Origin: Branchiostoma floridae
Lineage: Eukaryota > Chordata > Leptocardii > Amphioxiformes > Branchiostomatidae
Assembly: GCF_000003815.2 (NCBI RefSeq)
Contig: NW_023365980.1
Span: 1 to 21,660, forward strand
Direction of reading: 5' to 3'
DNA length: 21,660 bases
The notes under the pieces: generated by a model
What the model was told of the DNA's origin: nothing
Seen by the model: the letters and a program-made list of their open reading frames with translations, nothing else
Database searches by the model: none
Position numbers and translations under genes: made by a program
In this document: positions 18,616 through 21,660 of the stretch, one piece after another
Numbering within the stretch: the first letter of the stretch is position 1
Layout of the letters: every line of letters starts with the position of its first letter

Positions 18616-21607
18616 GTACGTGTTGCTAGTATTACATGTAGAAAAAATCGAGTATTCTTTTGGGCGTCACGAAGCCGTGGGTATTGAGGGTGATTTCTTT
18701 CTTTTACGTTTTACCTGCGAATTGTCAGTGTGTGATCATTACTGATAAAGTTATAACGTTTGAGCTATGCTATTAAGCGTTGTCTGTTATTCCTCGAGTT
18801 TATATTCTACCTCAACTTCAACTTGAAAGTATTTGGGTTCTGAAAGAGAGTCCTAGCTGTGAATCAAACAAAACTTACATGAAAACTTAACCTATCGGAA
18901 AACTAGTGACGTACCGTTCAAATCAAGACTTTTTTGACGTCACAGAAAGGCGGACATTTCGTCATGATGGGGATATTGATCATGAACGCTGAAAACCACG
19001 ATCCTATTTGGGTCAGGCCGTCAGGGTCAGGGTCATGGTTCCCGTGAGGATTGTGAAATCCAAAGCTCAGTACTAGTGTATCATCGGCAGACATTAACAT
19101 GCAATAAAAAGAAACCAGCAGTGGGTACCTGGTGTATTGGCACATTGAAGGCTGATGATTCTTTTTTTTTTAATCAGGTAATTCAACGGCAAAACTCCCT
19201 GTCCAAGCACTGATCAACAAGTTGTGTGAGCAGGCGGGTATAGTGGATAAGGGTAAGAACCGTTCTTTTGAATTAGATATATCCACGAGGAATATCTACG
19301 AGGAAACGTTAGCCGAAAAGAGCTAAGATTTAATCCCATTGACTCATTATGATAAAAATGTTGCCAAATGAATTATAGGAAAAGTCCTGAAAGTTCGCTT
19401 GGGCCTCAAAGACCCCCCTCCCATCCCACGTCTGCATGAAGGTAGCTATCCATGCCCTTTTACGTACATAGATAAGACGAATATTGTCTGAATTGCGTCA
19501 TCGGCTACAACAAGGAGTTTCTATAAAATAAAAGGGACTCAAAAAGATATATACATAATACATAGTAAGATAACGAAATTCCGACATAAATGTAAGGCAA
19601 AACAAGTTCAAATCAACAATTGAATGAGGTATTTGTGCGAGAAGTAGCCACGTTTTGAGTAAGAAATGTAAGGCCTCCCAGTATGTGGGACAAAATGTAA
19701 GTGTTTTATCATGAGTGCTGTATATTGGCCTCTATTGAATAATTATCTAAACTGTATTCTATCTGCATAGTAAGATTCTTTAGGTTCAACCAGGGAGTAC
19801 TTTCATCCAACGTACTCCCTGGTTGTGCCTAAAGTATTGTATCTGTATTTACGACATACACGCAAATGTACTGGTTTATCAGGTTGATTGGAATGGTATT
19901 GACGTAAGAATAAGGTTATTGAATCTTTGGGAGTTACCTAGCCTTCTTTATAAACTCCTGAGTGTCTTCCCTCTGCAGGCGACTCTGGAGATTGTCAGCC
20001 CGCTGTGCCTGACGTGATGCCACTGCTCACCGACTGCTCCAAGGTACGTTAACCTATCCTACCCAAATGCGCTTTGTCCTAGCGCGCTCCCTGAATCTGA
20101 GGGCATCCTGGATACCCCCGGAATATACCCAGCAGTGGCGGCGGCACCGTGGGGGCAGTGGGGGCGGCCGCCCCCACAAAAAATAGGCCGTGGGGGCGTC
20201 GCCCCCACGATAAAATAAGATGAAACACACAAAATCAAGCTGAACCCCTTGTGCATATTTTCACTAATGGAAATTTCATCAAATCTCGCTAGTCTACTGG
20301 CAAAATTTGGCCCTGCAGGAAAATGCAGGAAATGACGTTTCAGAGGGTCCAGATTTCAAAATTTCAAAGGACCTAGCTTCCTTGTGAGGATTCGCGCCGT
20401 CGGCACTGGACATGGTGGGAAAATGCTACCGGAGCGTCGTCCCCCACGACCTTTTTCTAGTAGAAATTTCATTATCAAACTTAGATTTGTTTACAAGCAA
20501 AATGTTCCCCTCAAATGCAGGAAATGGCATTCAAAGTGTCCTGATTTAAAAATTTCTCCCTTGCGGCGGCTTGCGTCTTCGGGGCTCACGACGACGTAGT
20601 GCAAAATATGTTGGTGCGTGGGTCGTCGCCCTCAAAAATCGTTTTCTCTACTAGAAGTTTAATTAAATTCAGCTTAGTCTGTCTGCAAAATTTGCCCCTC
20701 AAAATACAGGAAATGGCGTTTCAGACGGTCTAGATTTAAAAAATTTCCAGAACCTACCTTACAACGGCTCGTACCTTCGCCGCTCGAGATGGTGAAAATA
20801 TGTTGGGGGTGTCGCCCTCAATAACTAAAGCTAAAACTATGTGTATTTTTGATAGAAATGTCATTGAAGTTAGCTTAGTCTGGCAGCAAAATTTGCCCCT
20901 CAAATACAGGAAATAGCGTTTCAGAGGGTTTAGATTTGAAATTTTTCCAGGGGTGCATGCCCCCGGACCCCCCTAGAAGGGTCGCGCCTCCGGCGCAACG
21001 CCTCGGGCCTTCGGCCCTCGATTTAGTGATTTGAGAAATCTTCGCCCCCACAACTAAAAAATGGTGCCGCCGCCTCTGCCCAGAACGCGCTCCTTGACGT
21101 GTTCTGGTTATCCAGGATGTGCTTCGAAGCGCATCTGGGCGCGTCATGCAACCTACGTCAGTACGAAGGAATTCATAATTTCCACCTTATTTGCAATTCG
21201 ACTTGCAGTGGTGACAAAAACGTATTCAATGTTTAATCCAAAGCGACGGTGGTTAAGCCCGGTTCACACGTGCGTACCCGGTATATATTCAAGCCCGTAT
21301 GAGGTCCCGGCTGGCATGTTATCTGGCTATATTTGTCCAATTTCTATTACTATTCCTATTGTGGAGCCCGGCAGAAGCTTAAGACTTCCATACGGACCTC
21401 ACACGGACACATTCGCGTAAACCCACCTTTAGACTTCATTTCAAAAACTTTGCAAGCTTCAGGGTGGTCAAGGAATCACGGTTCGTAGTTTTTAACATCA
21501 TTTTCTGTATTTCCTTTTCCCAGATATTCCGTTACCTAAAGGGGGCGAATAGAATCCCTAGTGGACCGTGGAGAATCAAGCCTGACAACATGGAAACCTC
21601 TGTGGAA
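18441..21607 (+). CDS. Unrecognised secreted cysteine-containing protein, first four coding exons (gene runs off the window)
   Basis: The exons are 18441-18615, 19178-19252, 19979-20043 and 21524-21607. All have GT-AG borders and consistent phases (1, 1, 0, 0), giving 133 residues so far. The start MERLPICLNFCFLAVLPLLQ is a classic signal peptide, with cleavage likely near residues 26-27 (GQAEA|LPLS). The mature part has cysteines at 52, 56, 75, 89 and 103 and N-glycosylation sequons at Asn40 (NFS) and Asn60 (NST). Recognisable segments are VVCKANCGTG, LINKLCEQAGIVDKG and PSGPWRIKPDN. The spacing suggests a small disulphide-bonded extracellular protein such as a cytokine-like or growth-factor-like ligand, but I cannot place it in a family. 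It has a TATA box upstream and a good ATG context (GAAAGATGG). The last exon in the window ends at a GTAAGT donor, so at least one more exon follows. Confidence 0.72.
18616..19177 (+). other. Secreted-protein gene intron 1
   Basis: 562 bases, ending in a strong polypyrimidine tract (CTTTTTTTTTTAATCAG). No gene or repeat was recognised inside. Confidence 0.6.
19178..19252 (+). CDS. Secreted-protein gene exon 2
   Basis: 75 nt, phase 1 to phase 1 (symmetric, so it could be skipped or duplicated in frame). It reads GNSTAKLPVQALINKLCEQA then GIVDK before GTAAGA. Confidence 0.72.
19778..19834 (+). ncRNA. Candidate pre-miRNA-like hairpin in intron 2
   Basis: Arms of 23 nt (19778-19800 and 19812-19834) pair as CTTTAGG / two mismatches / CAACCAGGGAGTAC with GTACTCCCTGGTTG / two mismatches / CCTAAAG, around an 11-nt loop. 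Size and near-perfect pairing are pre-miRNA-like, but a short palindromic transposon remnant would look the same. Transcription as part of the intron is expected. Confidence 0.35.
19979..20043 (+). CDS. Secreted-protein gene exon 3
   Basis: 65 nt after TTCCCTCTGCAG, reading DSGDCQPAVPDVMPLLTDCS then K before GTACGT. It supplies two of the five mature cysteines. Confidence 0.72.
20133..21078. mobile_element. Non-autonomous hAT-like element, 946 bp, with internal tandem repeats
   Basis: Terminal inverted repeats CAGTGGCGGCGGCACC (20133) and GGTGCCGCCGCCTCTG (ending 21078) differ by one base, and CCCAG is directly repeated at both flanks (20128-20132 and 21079-21083). The CAGTGG start suggests hAT, although hAT usually makes 8-bp duplications. 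GC-rich palindromes such as GTGGGGGCGGCCGCCCCCAC lie near the left end. There is no transposase. It fills most of intron 3 of the secreted-protein gene. Confidence 0.65.
20268..21040. repeat. Four degenerate tandem repeats of about 190-200 bp inside the element
   Basis: The units start near 20268, 20460, 20650 and 20851. Each follows the order AGAAATTTCATT-like start, CAAAATTTGCCCCTC, CAGGAAATGGCGTTTCAGA, TAGATTTxAAAATTTCC, then a GC-rich hairpin-forming segment. Divergence between units is substantial, so the internal amplification is old. Confidence 0.65.
21524..21607 (+). CDS. Secreted-protein gene exon 4 (last in window)
   Basis: 84 nt, phase 0 to 0, after TTTCCTTTTCCCAG. It reads IFRYLKGANRIPSGPWRIKP then DNMETSVE before GTAAGT. 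Confidence 0.7.
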
Positions 21608-21660
21608 GTAAGTTGGTCTCAAACACACATTCTTATTTACGGGCGAAGTTGGCCCTTTAT

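Larger units (their letters stand above)
20062..21139. repeat. Outer inverted-repeat pair flanking the intron 3 transposon
   Basis: CCCAAATGCGCTTTG (20062-20076) is inverted at 21125-21139 with 2 of 15 mismatches, and CATCCTGGATA (20104-20114) is inverted exactly at 21109-21119. This looks like an older palindromic element into which the 946-bp element inserted. CATCCTGGATA is itself almost self-complementary, which weakens that part of the evidence. Confidence 0.4.

Overview
The window looks like a scaffold piece from a compact, highly polymorphic, repeat-rich invertebrate genome. Short exons with GT-AG introns, many non-autonomous DNA transposons, a DIRS-type retrotransposon and a LINE relic suggest a cephalochordate (amphioxus, Branchiostoma) or a similar marine deuterostome. 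This is an inference from style, since no diagnostic single-copy gene is present. Four N runs break the sequence (2530-2629, 6420-6519, 14863-15140, 16933-17853).

Layout. 1-1650: decayed 3' part of a non-LTR retrotransposon (+). 1730-6419: a tandem family (+). Two long units (about 2409-3765 and 3766-5157) are almost identical, and at least three shorter units of about 565 bp follow. Each complete unit has a splice-acceptor-like tract, then an ATG reading M-S/P-G-R-x-K and a 3'-UTR-like tail; the short units have polyadenylation signals. The start resembles histone H4, so I read these as decayed copies of an intron-bearing, polyadenylated (replacement-type) H4-like gene. 6521-6851: a hAT-like MITE.

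7021-15964 (-): a small J-domain (DnaJ/Hsp40) gene assembled by hand from five exons with consistent phases and an HPD motif. Its 6.8 kb third intron contains, in sense orientation, an apparently complete DIRS element (7909-12873). That element has 127-bp inverted repeats, an internal complementary region, and gag-like, RT/RNase H and tyrosine recombinase frames. A second MITE-like element and an imperfect inverted repeat lie in the same intron. The presumed promoter (15965-16140) has three CCAAT motifs and a GAAnnTTC palindrome resembling a heat-shock element.

16269-16796: inverted repeats and a cluster of C-rich palindromes. 18344 to the window end (+): the first four coding exons of an unrecognised secreted cysteine-containing protein, with a TATA box upstream. 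Its second intron holds a 57-nt near-perfect hairpin. Its third intron is mostly filled by a 946-bp non-autonomous element with four internal repeats of about 190 bp.

The best leads are the DIRS element, whose RT frame has no usable AUG and whose recombinase frame stays open across all of RT/RNase H, the H4-like tandem units, and the unrecognised secreted protein gene.
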